A DNA stretch of 64,000 nucleotides from Eublepharis macularius (GCF_028583425.1 NC_072805.1:12410001-12474000); one strand, 5' to 3'. Numbered from the stretch's first letter, positions 10,425 to 21,371 are shown. Numbers and translations: made by a program. The notes: generated by a model not told the origin, from the sequence alone.

Positions 10425-10692
10425 TGTCGAAGGCTTTCACGGCCGGAGAACGATGGTTGTTGTGGGTTTTCCGGGCTGTATTGCCGTGGTCTTGGCATTG
10501 TAGTTCCTGACGTTTCGCCAGCAGCTGTGGCTGGCATCTTCAGAGGTGTAGCACCAAAAGACAGAGTCAGTGAGAGATCTCTGTCTTTTGGTGCTACACC
10601 TCTGAAGATGCCAGCCACAGCTGCTGGCGAAACGTCAGGAACTACAATGCCAAGACCACGGCAATACAGCCCGGAAAACCCACAACAACCAT
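10425..10692. mobile_element. Palindromic Penelope-like terminal element
   Basis: Two inverted arms: one has TTTTCCGGGCTGTATTGCCG, CCTGACGTTTCGCCAGCAG and GGCATCTTCAGAGGTG, the other is its complement, and they meet near 10575. Each arm carries CTGAAGA, a GCCAGC/GCTGGC stem and GAAAC (10602-10636 plus; 10509-10543 minus), the core known from Penelope-like pLTR hammerhead motifs. AGCATG(T/C)GTTAT occurs on both sides (about 10410 and 10693), a probable target duplication. It sits inside an older L1 fragment. Confidence 0.65.
10602..10636 (+). ncRNA. Hammerhead-ribozyme-like core in the palindrome
   Basis: CTGAAGA, then stem II T-GCCAGC/GCTGGC with a CACAGCT loop, then GAAA-CGTC. CCT before and AGG after could pair as a short stem I. 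Stem III would be only ACGT, so a dimer would be needed, as described for some Penelope-like elements. A mirror copy lies at 10509-10543 on the minus strand. Confidence 0.5.
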
Positions 10693-10785
10693 AGCATGCG
10701 TTATCTTGATCACCCCTCCTTCTGGCTTCTCACTTTTGTAGTGGTACGTAGCAGCACTAAACCATCAAAATTTGTTCTCTTCTTT

Positions 10786-11405
10786 GTGAATTAATAAGCA
10801 GTCAGATTAATAGATTGACATATATATAGATATATATAGGTTAACAAACAGAACATAGAGAAAATAATTAATTATAAGGACTAAATATAAGGATTGATTA
10901 ACTAACAATATTTTCTTTCTTTCTGATAAGTTTTGTACCAAACTGAATGTCTGAAGATACAGATGGGTCAAATTGATTGACTACGTGAGGAGAGATATAT
11001 AGAACTATTATAAAAAGATAGAATGAGTAATATATAGAGAATAAGTCAAATTGTTTGATATAAATGAATGTATGATCTATATGGTTTATGATATATAGAA
11101 ATATCTGAAATTGAAAAATTGGGATAAATTGTTTAAGATGGAAACAAAGACTTACAGTTTGGGCATACAATGTTAAAAATAGTTAAGGATGTACTGCTTA
11201 GAATAACGGAGAATATATATTTGTTTTAGAGAGAGGAAGCTAATAAAATTAAGGGAAAGGGGACAAAGGGTTAGAAAGCTGTTGGAAGTCAACAAAAAGG
11301 GGGGGAAAGGGAGGGGGTTAGAGATGAAAAAATTGGGGAAAATTGAATGTAAATGTGGAAATAATGGATTCTAACCCAATAAAAATTTTTCAAAAAAAAA
11401 AAAAA
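10786..11405 (+). mobile_element. 5'-truncated L1 insertion with 14-bp target duplication
   Basis: An AT-rich 3' UTR-type sequence ends in CCCAATAAAAATTTTTC and a run of A. TTGTTCTCTTCTTT lies at 10772-10785 and again at 11406-11419, an exact 14-bp duplication typical of L1 insertion. No ORF is retained. Confidence 0.85.
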
Positions 11406-11704
11406 TTGTTCTCTTCTTTAAAACCAAGAGCAGGTGCCAGCCACTTCTGTGCTGATTTAGTCTCTGCTGATGGCTGGGAAGGAGCCAAGCCTCCTACCTG
11501 CATCAATTAGAATTGAAATCATCCGACTTTGACAGTTCATTAGTGGTTAGGAGGAAGTCCTCTGTTCACCCACTCTTAGTAGATTTCTTACTTTGTACTT
11601 GGATTTTATCTCCTGTTCTTTTGCGGGACTTTTGAAATCTTATTACAACAATATTAGTTTCAGTAACTTAATTTTTATTATTTTAATTAAAACAGTACCA
11701 TACA

Positions 11705-12090
11705 GCTAGCTGCCTTATACCAAGTCAGATCATTGGTCTATTAGGGTCAGTCTTCTTGTCTACTCTGATCTTTTATATCAACTCCTACCGGATCATTTTT
11801 CTGAAAAACTGGAGATGCTATGGATTGATCCTGGCACCTCCAGTATGTGAAGCAAATGCTCTACTACGGCGCTACAGCCCCTTATTTAATCTGCTTTATA
11901 TGAAGTTGGACCATTGGTCTATTAAGGCCAAGTACACCTGCCTGCTGTACTTGGCAGAATCTTCACAGAATCTCAGGATGAGGGGTCTTTTATATCACTC
12001 TGCGTTTGATTCTTTTAATTGGTGAGGCTGGAGACTCAACCTGGGGCTTCTGTATACAAACTAGATGCTCTGCCACAGAACCACAGACAG
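11705..12090 (-). repeat. Two adjacent tRNA-derived Sauria-type SINEs, antisense
   Basis: CTGCCTTATACCAAGTCAGA, CATTGGTCTATTAGG and GGCACCTCCAG mark one copy. ATGAAGTTGGACCATTGG...AACCTGGGGCTTCTG...AGATGCTCTGCCACAG marks a second. Both read as the complement of the GTAGCTCAGTGG-headed family. Confidence 0.6.
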
Positions 12091-12639
12091 GGGGTCTTGT
12101 TAGATGATATGTTTCTACATGTGTATGCACTGAGCTCAGAACAGTGCCGCAGGGGGAGGCTCCTGCCCTCCCCCTAATGCCATTTTCTTGCATGAAAACT
12201 ACATGAGAGGGGAGTTATTTCACTGATTTTGCAGTTCCATGTGGCCCAGCAAAGTCACATCAGAACGAGTGACAATGGGATTCACAGCAAATCTCCCCCC
12301 CCCGCCCCTTTCTGTTTGTAATTCTGACTGCATTTTTCTGCCAATATTGCATGCATCTGATACAGTGGGCTCCAGTCTATGAAAGTTTGTGCCATAATAA
12401 AATCTTGTTAGCCACTAGACTGATGTTTATTAGGATCCAATGAAAGCCACTGCCTGGAATAGGGTCCATTTCTGTGGGATGCGTGTAGTGGGTTCTCACT
12501 CATCAGACATGCATTTGACAATGTGGGCTCTAGCCCATGAACGTTTGTGCCAGAATAAAATATTAGTCATTAAGGTGCCACAAGGTTCCCAAAAGACTGA
12601 GATCCATATCCAGTTTTGTATTCCTACTTCCATTGCATT

Positions 12640-12790
12640 GTTCATTGTATATCTTATACTGTACATTCACGTTGCTGGCACTGTCATTCAGTTTTTTATA
12701 CTTAGCCCTATTGCATTTTCTCTTTCTGTACTTAGTAATCCAGGGGTGTCTCAGGGAGAAACATGGGTTATAAACAAGTAAATAAATCAT
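12640..12790 (+). repeat. LINE 3' tail
   Basis: Ends GGGTTATAAACAAGTAAATAAATC, resembling the L2/CR1 type 3' end. Short and diverged. Confidence 0.4.
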
Positions 12791-12849
12791 AGATCTTTCT
12801 GGATTCCTAAATGCACTGGGAATTTTGGAATCCCAAACTCAGACTCTAT

Positions 12850-13730
12850 TGAGGCTGCAGTGGAAACATGGAATCTGAAGGTCCTTGAAGCTCTTCACAA
12901 GATCGCTCCTTGCTGAGCCCTTCCTCCTTTGCAGAGGAAACCAGACCCATGGTTCACCACAGAGCTGGGGGATCTAAAGAGAACTGGATAGAGCATGCTA
13001 CAGAGCCTATTGGAACTTATGAAGTAGTAGTGATAGAAGCAAAGAAACGTTACTTTTCTGCAACCCTAGCACTGGCAAATTCACGTCCATCCCAGCGGTT
13101 TAAAGTATCTCGATGTCTTTGGACTCCCAAATCTGAACCTTCACTGGTTCAAGAGCAGACAATTAGCTGTGACACTTTTGCAAAGTTTTTTTACTGATAA
13201 AATAGCTTGAATACGCTCTAATCTAGATGCCACCTGTAATATAGGTGAGCCAGAAGTAATGCTTAATGCACCTCCCAGTCCATTTCTGAATCATTTTGAC
13301 TTAGTCACAGTGACAGATATTGACAGAATTCTAAAATCTGTGAAGGCCACTACATGTACTCAGGATCCTGGCCCATCCTAGCTACTAAAATCTTTGAAAA
13401 GACAACATAAAGGAGTCCTTGATATCTATCGTAAATCAGTCACTAACTCAAGGTACCTTCCCTTATCCTCTCAAGGAGGTGGTAATCAACCCACTACTTT
13501 AAAAAACCTCCTTAGACAAAAATGATGTAGCCAAATATCGCCCAGTTGCTACCCTTTCTGGGCAAAGTGGTTGAGAGAACAATGGCTGACTAACTCCTGG
13601 CCTTCCTGGACAATTCTGGAGTTTTAGACCCTTTCAGTCTGGTTTTAGGCCAGGCTATGTGATGGAGACGGCTCTGATGGCTCTAGTGGATGACCTCTGC
13701 CTGAAAGTAGACAAAGATTAAGTGAATAAT
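12850..13730 (+). mobile_element. L2/CR1-type LINE ORF2 fragment, decayed
   Basis: Frames show PMVHHRAGGSKENW (a PWFTxEL-like start), TQDPGPS-like, KNLLRQK..VAKYRPVATL, LGKVVERTMAD and [24 protein letters not shown]. These are reverse-transcriptase landmarks with several frame breaks. It ends abruptly after DDLCLKVDK. Confidence 0.75.
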
Positions 13731-13829
13731 ATTTCTTAAATGCACTTAATGCAAATGTTTCTCGATTGCTATACTTGATACAAAAATAATGATCAACTCT
13801 CATACAATATGTTCAAGACTTATCATAAT

Positions 13830-14140
13830 ACACCCGTCAAGGTGATATTCAGTGACCCAGTGTCCAGAGGGGTGCACTTTGTAAGCCCTCCAGAGTCTTT
13901 AACGATGATTCTCCGTGTTGCAGACAGAAATCCGTCTGGTGTAGCAGACAGAAATCCATCTGGGTCTCCAATGCAATTAGATTGATATCTTTTTTGTAGT
14001 TGTAGTTTCTTCTTTTTCAGGTTGGTGGAGCAGTGAAGCAGGAAGGAGCCCCAAAGGGATCCCCCCCCCCCCGCCCTACAAGCTGCCAGCAAAATTAGCT
14101 TGTTTCGTGTGAGGTCCACTTCCTCAGGGGCCAATCAAAC
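13830..14140 (-). mobile_element. Penelope-like terminal fragment (third family)
   Basis: On the minus strand CCTGAGGAAGTGG, CTCACACGAAAC at 14102-14127 gives CTGAGGA-stem-GAAAC, the same arrangement as in the palindromic elements. The far end reads GGGTCACTGAATATCACC. A C homopolymer interrupts it near 14065. Single arm, decayed. Confidence 0.45.
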
Positions 14141-14469
14141 GACCACCACACAAGCAATATTCTATAAATAAACACAAAATTTAAATAAACTGAAAATTTA
14201 CCAGGAAATTTATCAGGAAAGCTCCCTTTCTCCTGGTTTTCCGCAAACTATGCAAAACTGAATTATTCAGGAAGGCTTTCTACCCAGATTATAGGACTGT
14301 ATCTTAAGAAGTAGCTGAGAGAGATGCATTGGTAGGGACAGGGACTATACACTATCTGTTGCATACTGTCTCTGTTTGCTGACAGAGACATGTGCTTACT
14401 AGGGAGTTTCTGCCTAACTAAACATGCCACGTAAATTAGTTGTGCTTTTCATCTTCATGCTTGTTTTTC

Positions 14470-14620
14470 AAATTTTCTACCTCCTATGGTATCTCTTTCA
14501 CTGAATGTCTTGTTCATTACTGTACTTTGCTCAGTTAATATCCTATGTGTTGATTATATGTAATCTGCCTTGGATCTCAGTGAGCAGGGTGGATTATAAC
14601 ATGATGATAATGATGTAGGT
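14470..14620 (+). repeat. L2-type LINE 3' end
   Basis: TGTAATCTGCCTTGGATCTC and GTGAGCAGGGTGGATTATAA match the 3' end also seen antisense at 2740-2800. Confidence 0.5.
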
Positions 14621-14804
14621 TAACTATGTTATGTTAGCTTGCTATGATTGGACGGACCTATTGAAATTCTTAAGCTCGTGCTGCAACAGTGACATTAACA
14701 AGAGTTTCCTCCTCTTTTAAGTCCACTTAAGTCAGTGGCTTAAGGCTATAACTCTGTTTAGGATTGTAAAGGACGCCACTCTTTTCTCGATATTGCAACA
14801 TTAA

Positions 14805-14925
14805 AACAGTCTAGTGGCGCCTAAGGGACTAGCAAAATTTATTCTGGCCTCTGAGGAAGCGAGTTTACGGTGGAATAATAAATTCTGTCCGTAAGTCTTT
14901 GAGGCGTCACTAGACTTCTATGAAT
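14805..14925. repeat. Diverged palindromic terminal element next to the GINS3 promoter
   Basis: AAAACAGTCTAGTGGCGCCT at one side and GAGGCGTCACTAGACTTC at the other are inverted copies, with CTGAGGAAGCGAG in the middle. It looks like an old relative of the element at 15720-15925. Confidence 0.45.
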
Positions 14926-14949
14926 CTGACTGAAGAACGCAGGAGAACA

Positions 14950-15178
14950 TTTTAAAAATCATTTTTGTTGCTTCTCGCGGCAACAGACCAAAGGGGCGGC
15001 CCGCCCTCTCGCGGCCGAGCGCGGGCTGACTGAGGCGACCTCTTCGGTCCGGCCACGAGCATCGAGGCGCTCCCCTCGGCGGACCTCGTTCTCTCTGCGC
15101 ATGCGCCATCCCCAAGCGGGCCTCGCTCAGACCTCTACGTCACGGGCCTCAGCTTCGCGCTCTAGCTGAGGGAGCGCG
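14950..15178 (+). promoter_or_regulatory. GINS3: GINS3 CpG-rich promoter with NRF1 and CRE-like sites
   Basis: GC- and CpG-rich stretch just upstream of the ATG with no TATA box. It contains the NRF1 palindrome GCGCATGCGC at 15097-15106 and a CRE-like TACGTCA at 15136-15142. This is the usual layout for a housekeeping replication gene. CpG richness continues to about 15550. Confidence 0.75.
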
Positions 15179-15355
15179 ATGAGTGAGGCCTACGTGCCGG
15201 TGGAAGCGGGCTTCGGCCTCGAGGAGGGTTACCTCTCTTTAGAGGACATTCTCATGTCCCAAGAGAGGCTGCCATGCCGCGCCGAGACCGCCTTGCCGCG
15301 ACTAGCCGCCGTTCTGGGAAAAGCCGGGGCCGAGCCCCTCGGTTCTGTCCCTGAG
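15179..15355 (+). CDS. GINS3: GINS3 coding exon 1
   Basis: 59 codons from MSEAYVPVEA to GSVPE, donor GAG|GTAACG. The residues just before the donor (KAGAEPLGSVPE) are the variable linker also seen between species at this junction. Confidence 0.95.
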
Positions 15356-18300
15356 GTAACGGGGGTGGGGGCATGGAAGGAACTACATTTCCCGGCTGCC
15401 CTGCTGGATTCTCGTCGCTTTGTGGCGGGTGGGTGTGGCCTAAGTGTTAAGTCACCGCCGTTGCGGTTGAGCTCGGCGTGCTGAATGGCTCTTCTCAGCA
15501 CGGTCCGCCTCCTGGAATGGGGGGGGGGGTTAGAGGGAGGAAGGGGCGGGGCTGCAGAATTTTTTCGTAGCCTGGACGGTAGTTAAAAGACGTGGATGTG
15601 GGTTTAAACTGGAGACACTAAATGGGAATAGTAGTTTGAAGAAAATGAAGTTGAGTTTACGGCGGTTTATTCCAGTTTTGTTTACAATGAATGAATGAAA
15701 GTCACATAGTAAAGACTAGATAAGAGTCCAGTAGCACCTTTAACCAACTTTACTGTAGCATAAGCTTTCGATAATCACGGTTTTCTTCTTCAGATGCATC
15801 TGAAGAAGAGAACCGTGATTCTCGAAAGCTTATGCTACAGTAAAGTTGGTTAGTCTTAAAGGTGCTACTGGACGCTTTTCTATTTTTACTACTACAGACT
15901 AACACGGCTAACTTCTCTGGATCTATAGTAAAGACTGACTGTGTTCCCTTTGTTCCTTTAAATTTCTTGTGGTTGTGTCTCCTACTCAAGATATGGTATC
16001 AGGCGTTGTTGGGGCTTACAAAGTCTGTTTTTGCTGTTTACTTCTTTGTGATGTGTTTCATGCAGGGGTTTCTTAGAATCATAGGGTTGGAAGGAACCTC
16101 CAGGGTCATCTAGTCCAACCCCCTGCACAATGCAGGAAGTTCACAACTACCTCCCCTCCCCCCATTTGGGGGAGGAGGGAGGGTGTCTTGAGATTTCTCC
16201 CACAAAAACATCACAGAAGCAGACAAAAAGCTAGTTTTCAAGCCTGTCGTATTGATATCACAGCTGTTGCACTGGAGTTACTACTCCTGGATGTGAGAAT
16301 TAAACCTTGATTTCAGGACTGTGGATTTCTATGTAAATGTGCTCCTGAAAACATAGCCAAATCTTAGTGAGTACTGTGTAGCAGTGTGAAAATTACTTGG
16401 AGTGTATTTGGTTGTGAATCTACTGCCAGTCGTCTGATCTCTGTATAAACTTAGAGGGATAGCTTTTAGAGCAACTTAGGGAGAAGCTGTGACTCAGTGA
16501 TAGGGCATCTGGCTTGCATGCCAAGGGTCCCAGGTTGTCTTCCATCTCCTAAAGGATCCGATCATGATGTAAAAGTTGTCTGCCTGTGACCCTGAAGAAC
16601 CGTTGCCCATCAGAGTAGATAGAACTGACACTGATTAAACTAGTCTAATTGAGGATGAAGCAGTGTTCGTATGGCTCTTGTAATATTAAGAATAGTTAAG
16701 AGTTGTGTTGTTTGTTCTTTTTTCTTTCTTACTTACTCTGGGATATGCAGGGTACAAAGCTGGAAATTCCCCTCTGGCTGGCAAAAGGTTTGTATGACAA
16801 TAAGCGGAGGGTTATTTCTGTGGAACTGCCGAAGATTTACAAGGAGAGCTGGCGGACGGTGTTCACTGCAGATGCCAATGTGGTTGACCTGCATAAACTG
16901 GGGCCCTTTTACTATGGATTTGGTTCCCAGTTGTTGAATTTCGACAGTCCTGAAAATGCTGAAATAGCTCAGACCATATTGCAGGTAAAACTCTGAACTT
17001 GGCAGAAGATGGCTCACCCTGCTTTTTGTCTTCTCTCTGCCTATTTTGTTTTGTGCAGTTGGCCTCTCTACATTCTACCTGATCCTGCCGTTTGAAGGCT
17101 GATGTTCTGTACCCAAACTGCATACTCAAGCTGTCTGTGCTGTTATGATGGAAATTGTGTAGTTTGGGATTTTGTGGAGCCCAGAAAAAGATTGTGTGAA
17201 CTATCAGCATGCTTTTCCTAGTGCAGTGTTTCTTTTTCTCTAACAACTCCTTAAAATGGCAAAGTGAAGTGGATTGAAGTCTGTGTAAATCTGAAAGTAT
17301 GTTCCTTTGATCTCAGACATTCAGTCCTGGTTATAAATGTTAGGTTTGGCTGCTTGTGTGTGTAGAATGGTGAGATACAAATTTCAGCCCGCTCTCTCTC
17401 CTCCAGTTCCTTTGCTCTACTGAAGAAGGGGAGGTGTTGCTCTCCCCCCCCCCCCCAAGTAGCCTTTGGAAGGATTGAGAAGTAACTAGAGAGTTGGAGC
17501 AGCCGGCATGGGCTATGCTCATCCCAAATAGACTCGGTGGAGGCTCATTGGCTGCTTCTTTCATGATCACAGCAGGACTCTCTCCCTACATATCAGCCTT
17601 CCAGGGAAACCCCGTCTCTTGCATTTCATCAGGCCAGATGTTTAGATAGGTTCAAGGACTCTCCTGACTTTAATTTAATTATTTATATCCTGCTTTTCTC
17701 CAGTGGGGACCCAAAGCAGCTTGCAACGTAAAAATGCAGTAGAAACAAATGGGGGGGGGGGAAGCAGGATTCTGAATGCATAACAGGTCTTGCTTGCTCC
17801 CTCCCTCTATTTGTGTGCTAGCAGATCTTCCTTCCGCTTCTAGGCTACAGTCCTCAGGCTAAGAGCACTTCAGCTTGTGCCGGTAGACACAGCCAGAGAG
17901 CTGAAGCAAATGGTTAAGTTCTCTAGGAGAAGGCGGGGCTGAAAAAGAAATCTGAAGATGTTTCTGCCAAGGTGGACCCTTCTCAGTTCTTTTGCTCTGC
18001 TTTTGCTGTTCCTGAACCCCTACTTAGGAGTAACTTTTTTTTCTCCCTACTCCTAGAAGCTTTTTCTTCTCTCCCTCGTAACATTTCTCACCTGTGGGAT
18101 TGTTAGGATGGAGTGCGTTTTGCTGATCCTCTTGGGAATGAAGCAAGGTAATCTTCTCCCAGGACTGTTTGCAGACTTTGGGGTACTTCCCCCTCCTTCC
18201 TTCTCAGTGGGTAATGAGACACTCTGACAGAAGCCTAAATCAGCAATCCTTATTTCTCTGCACCTGCTTGACCTTGGCCTGTGAAAGGAATGCCTGCATC

Positions 18301-19429
18301 TCTTTCCCTGTGGAAAAAATGCCCCTCCGTTCCCTTGGCAGTTTGCTGCAGGGAAAGGAAGTGAACAAGGGGTATGGTATCACTCAACAATGAGGAAGTC
18401 CACAAATTGGGGGTGGATGGACTTTATTTTTCAACCATAAATAATGCCCATTCTGGGGAGCAACAGCACCAGCCACATGGTGACTGGTTCCCCAGTTAAC
18501 TTCCCATCCATCTCTCTTTTTTTCCTTCTTCTCTCCTCCCCAGTCAAGGGTGAATCTTTACTGCTGAAGTTCATGAACAGGATTAACAAGATTGTGGTGA
18601 GGGATGCCTCTGGAATGCTGGGTACAAAGCAGAGTTGCAAGGCACACAAACACAGAAGGAAGAAGAACACCTTATGATAAGAATGCAGTTCTTTCTCGAA
18701 GTCTCTTGGTCCTGTTTTTGCTATCATGGGGAAAGCATGAACTAATGCACCTAAAGCCACATGCTTTGCTCTTCACCAGTTGGGCTGGCAAGATTGCCTG
18801 CACCAAAAGGAGCAGAATACAATCCCCTCCATGGCTCTAGGCTGAATTACTCTGCTGCCATCACCCCTTCAAAAGGAGGCCTCATGCTCTCCCTTCATAC
18901 TCTAATGTCCTCTGATTCTATCTTAGTAGTTAGTTGTCCTTTCATCCTTAGAGTATTTTTCTTCACTTTTGTATGTTAGTTGTGTGAAGTTTTGTTTTTT
19001 AAATTTTCAGTGCTGAAATCAAGTCCAAAAACTGATAGAGTCCTCCCCTCTGGAAGTAGCTTCCATGGTTTTCTTGGGTTTTGGCCCTGCCTTCTTTACT
19101 TTTGCTGTCTACTTTACTCTTTGCTGTCTAGAAAGAAAGATTATAGTAAAATCCCCTTTCTGTTCTTCCATTCTAAGTCATTTTGTTTCTCTTGTTAGAC
19201 GTTTATCGGCCGTTTCCGTCGTATTATGGACTCATCCCAGAATGCTTACAATGAAGACACGTCTGCATTGGTAGCCCGGCTGGATGAGTTGGAAAGAGTT
19301 TTATTTCGAGTTGGCCAGAAAGGTCTGAATGACTTCCAGTCCTGGGAAATGGGTCAGGCCTCTCAGATCACGGCATCCAGCCTGGTCCAGAATTATCGGA
19401 AGAGAAAATTTACTGACTTGGACAGTTAA
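15179..19429 (+). CDS. GINS3: GINS complex subunit 3 (Psf3), complete
   Basis: Subunit of the GINS tetramer, which joins CDC45 and MCM2-7 to form the CMG replicative helicase in the nucleus. There are three coding exons: 15179-15355, 16751-16984 and 19199-19429. All junctions are phase 0 with GT/AG borders, giving 59+78+76 = 213 codons against 216 in human (from memory). Strong matches include MSEAYVPVE, LSLEDILMSQERLP, LWLAKGLYDNKRR, SVELPKIYKESWRTVF, VVDLHKLGP, FYYGFGSQLL, RFRRIMDSSQNAYNED, TSALVARLDELER, GQASQITASSLVQNY and KRKFTDLDS. Psf3 has the small B-domain first and the helical A-domain after it; exon 1 and early exon 2 correspond to the B-domain. The start ATG lies at the end of a CpG-rich promoter. 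An AATAAA at 19503-19508 is an early poly-A candidate. Confidence 0.97.
15720..15928. mobile_element. Palindromic Penelope-like terminal element in GINS3 intron 1
   Basis: The arms AGAGTCCAGTAGCACCTTTA... and TCTTAAAGGTGCTACTGGAC mirror each other around ATGCAT (15793-15799). An extra right end reads CAGACTAACACGGCTAAC. Both arms carry a hammerhead-like core (see 15800-15847). Related copies are at 46660-46830, 48800-49140 and 62635-62875. Confidence 0.7.
15800..15847 (+). ncRNA. Best-preserved hammerhead-like core
   Basis: CTGAAGA, stem II (GAGAA/TTCTC with a CCGTGA loop), GAAA, then GC-TTAT-GC as a two-pair stem III with a loop, then TA in the UH cleavage position. A mirrored copy lies at 15747-15793 on the minus strand. 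Stem I is weak or missing, so activity is uncertain. Confidence 0.45.
16072..16165 (-). repeat. CR1-type LINE end, antisense
   Basis: AGAATCATAGGGTTGGAAGG, CTCCAGGGTCATCTAGTCC and CCCCCTGCACAATGCAGG form the widely shared sauropsid CR1 end. In GINS3 intron 1; a diverged copy is at 32725-32815. Confidence 0.75.
16480..16640 (+). repeat. tRNA-derived Sauria-type SINE, diverged
   Basis: GCTGTGACTCAGTGATAGGG, TTGCATGCCAAGGGTCCCAG and CCTGTGACCCTGAAGAACC follow the order of the family. Confidence 0.6.
16751..16984 (+). CDS. GINS3: GINS3 coding exon 2
   Basis: 78 codons, acceptor ATATGCAG|GGT and donor TTGCAG|GTAAAA. It begins GTKLEIPLWLAKG and ends SPENAEIAQTILQ. This is the most conserved part of Psf3. 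Confidence 0.96.
16985..19198 (+). other. GINS3: GINS3 intron 2, largely unique
   Basis: Only a C run at 17444-17457, a partial antisense MIR-like SINE tail (17670-17740, TATATCCTGCTTTTCTCC) and a G run at 17751-17761 were recognised. Open frames here show no domain. Confidence 0.5.
19199..19429 (+). CDS. GINS3: GINS3 coding exon 3
   Basis: Acceptor CTTGTTAG|ACG. It runs from TFIGRFRRIMDSSQNAY to the stop after KRKFTDLDS. The 3' UTR follows with AATAAA at 19503-19508. Confidence 0.96.
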   Translation, partial: TFIGRFRRIMDSSQNAYNEDTSALVARLDELERVLFRVGQKGLNDFQSWEMGQASQITASSLVQNYRKRKFTDLDS

Positions 19430-19502
19430 AGAGTATGAAAAACATGAAACTTTCATCCAGGATAGTTCGCCAAGGTTTATGGTCAGTGTTAAAGGACATG
19501 CA

Positions 19503-19508
19503 AATAAA
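19503..19508 (+). terminator. GINS3: Candidate poly-A signal of GINS3
   Basis: AATAAA 74 nt after the GINS3 stop codon, in mostly unique sequence. A longer 3' UTR using later signals is equally possible. Confidence 0.45.
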
Positions 19509-20293
19509 CTCATGATTATGCTATGAATTAAAATTCATTCTGGTAACATCCTTGAGATTAGCTCAGAGTATATTTCTGAGAATTCTGCGATGCATGTTTG
19601 TGTATGTCTCCTGAGGATCTATGGGACCACTTCTGCTTCATGGTTGTCTGCCTACAAGCAGCACATAGACCTCCTTGTAGAATCATCAGCATTTTAATTA
19701 TTCTAATCCAGTTGTGTTTTAATCTTTAGGGAAGGGAGGTCTAGAAATGCAAAGGAAAACAACTGAGTTTGATGTCTCTGGAAATCATTTGTGTAAATTA
19801 ATGGGGAATTCATTAAACATCTCTTTTGTTTTAATCGTCATTAAAATTGTATTATGTTATGAAGGGAGTTAGTACCTAGACGTTTTGTTGTGTCTCTTAG
19901 TGTTTCTGGATGATGCCTTTGACAGCGTCTGTGCTTAGAAACTTAACTGTCCTGACTTTAAAGAAGGATCACCCTGAAATGTAGTTTTGTGAATGGAGTA
20001 GGCATCTATAACCAAAACTTCTCAGCGCTGCGCAGAAGTGACTTCTGCTAGTGCTGCTTCCGCTAGTGCTTCATTCTCTCTAGCTTCTCTAAAATGATTC
20101 CTGAACCAAATTCTTTATAGGAGTATATGCCAGTAAGATGCTCTGCAGGCTGCTGGGTGTTGATCCTATCAGTTAAGTCCTGCATGTAACGTACTGTGAT
20201 GTAAAGCTCAAAACTTTGGAGTATGTGGTTCTCCCAGCTTAGCACTGGGGCTTGATCATGTTTTCCAGCAGTCTAACTGTGCCACCTGACTCA

Positions 20294-20382
20294 CAGTGCA
20301 ATCCTACGTAAAGTTATTCCAGTTGAGCTTTGTTGAAATTAAGTAGTTTTAGAACGAAATAACTCTGCTTAAGATTGCACTG
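20294..20382. repeat. Small palindromic repeat (about 90 bp)
   Basis: It starts CAGTGCAATCCTACGTAAAG and ends AACTCTGCTTAAGATTGCACTG, an imperfect inverted pair. Relatives lie at 30043-30131, 32330-32400 and 55700-55786. Confidence 0.65.
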
Positions 20383-21371
20383 TTATTGTCTCAGTGGAGG
20401 AGATGCATTGCCATGGAAACCTGGAGAGAGAATTGTCTGCAAAATCTGTGCCTGGGTACAGAGGACTAGAGCTGAATTTTGAAAAGCAATTGGAATTGGA
20501 ACTTGCAAGCCTGAATGCAAACATCTCCCAAGTTGTGTTCGGTTGAGAAATATTAAAGTTGATATGCATCTTAAGTTTTGTCAGGAAGACATTTCAGAAT
20601 ATTCAAGCTTCATTTTGTATGTATGCGATGTTTTATAAAACACCCAACCATAAATTCTGTGGGAATTTATAAGGTGCATTCAAAACCAACATTTCTGAAA
20701 TGTCAGTTTGTGCAACTAATTACTTGGACCGTGTGGGCTATAGGAAGAAGAGAGGCAAGCGCCTTTGTTGGGCATACAGAATTTCAGGTAGACTTATGTT
20801 TAGAGACCAAAAAGTCCAGGGCAGCTTTAGTTGATGCTCAGGAGCCAGTAGAAAGATTGTAAGTATCTCTCAAAGATGAGGAGAGCATTTTAAAGAACGT
20901 TGGCTATATGTAAATGATAATGCAGTTTGAATCTGAACTAAATGTGTTCATTGCTTTTAAGCAAAGTTCACAGCTGGTATCGTCACAATAGTATCATAAC
21001 AGTGGCTATATTGGTATCACTCTAAGAAGGCCAAGTATACTTCAGCCTCTGTTTAAAATGAAAAAGTCAAGGGATTGCTCGTCGTGTAGCAGAAATGAAA
21101 GAAAGAGGAAATGCAAAGAGTGGATCAGTGAATTGTTTTGCTAGCAGCATCATTAGCAGAACAGATGAGTCAACTCAATTAAATGTTCTAGTTTTATTCA
21201 TTAAGAAACGTTGCACTGCAAACTTACCAGAAGCCAGTTTATCGTAGCATCCCTCCAAGAATTCTAAGAGTGCTCATTATTTGTATAGGATGTTTTCGTG
21301 TACAGAGTGATTTACAGTCATTCATTCCCACAGTCACCTTTGAGGGAAGTTGAATCTCTGATTTAAATTTC

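Larger units (their letters stand above)
19430..21371. other. 3' flank of GINS3
   Basis: GINS3 3' UTR and spacer. Apart from the palindrome at 20294-20382 no repeat or gene was recognised. Confidence 0.4.
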
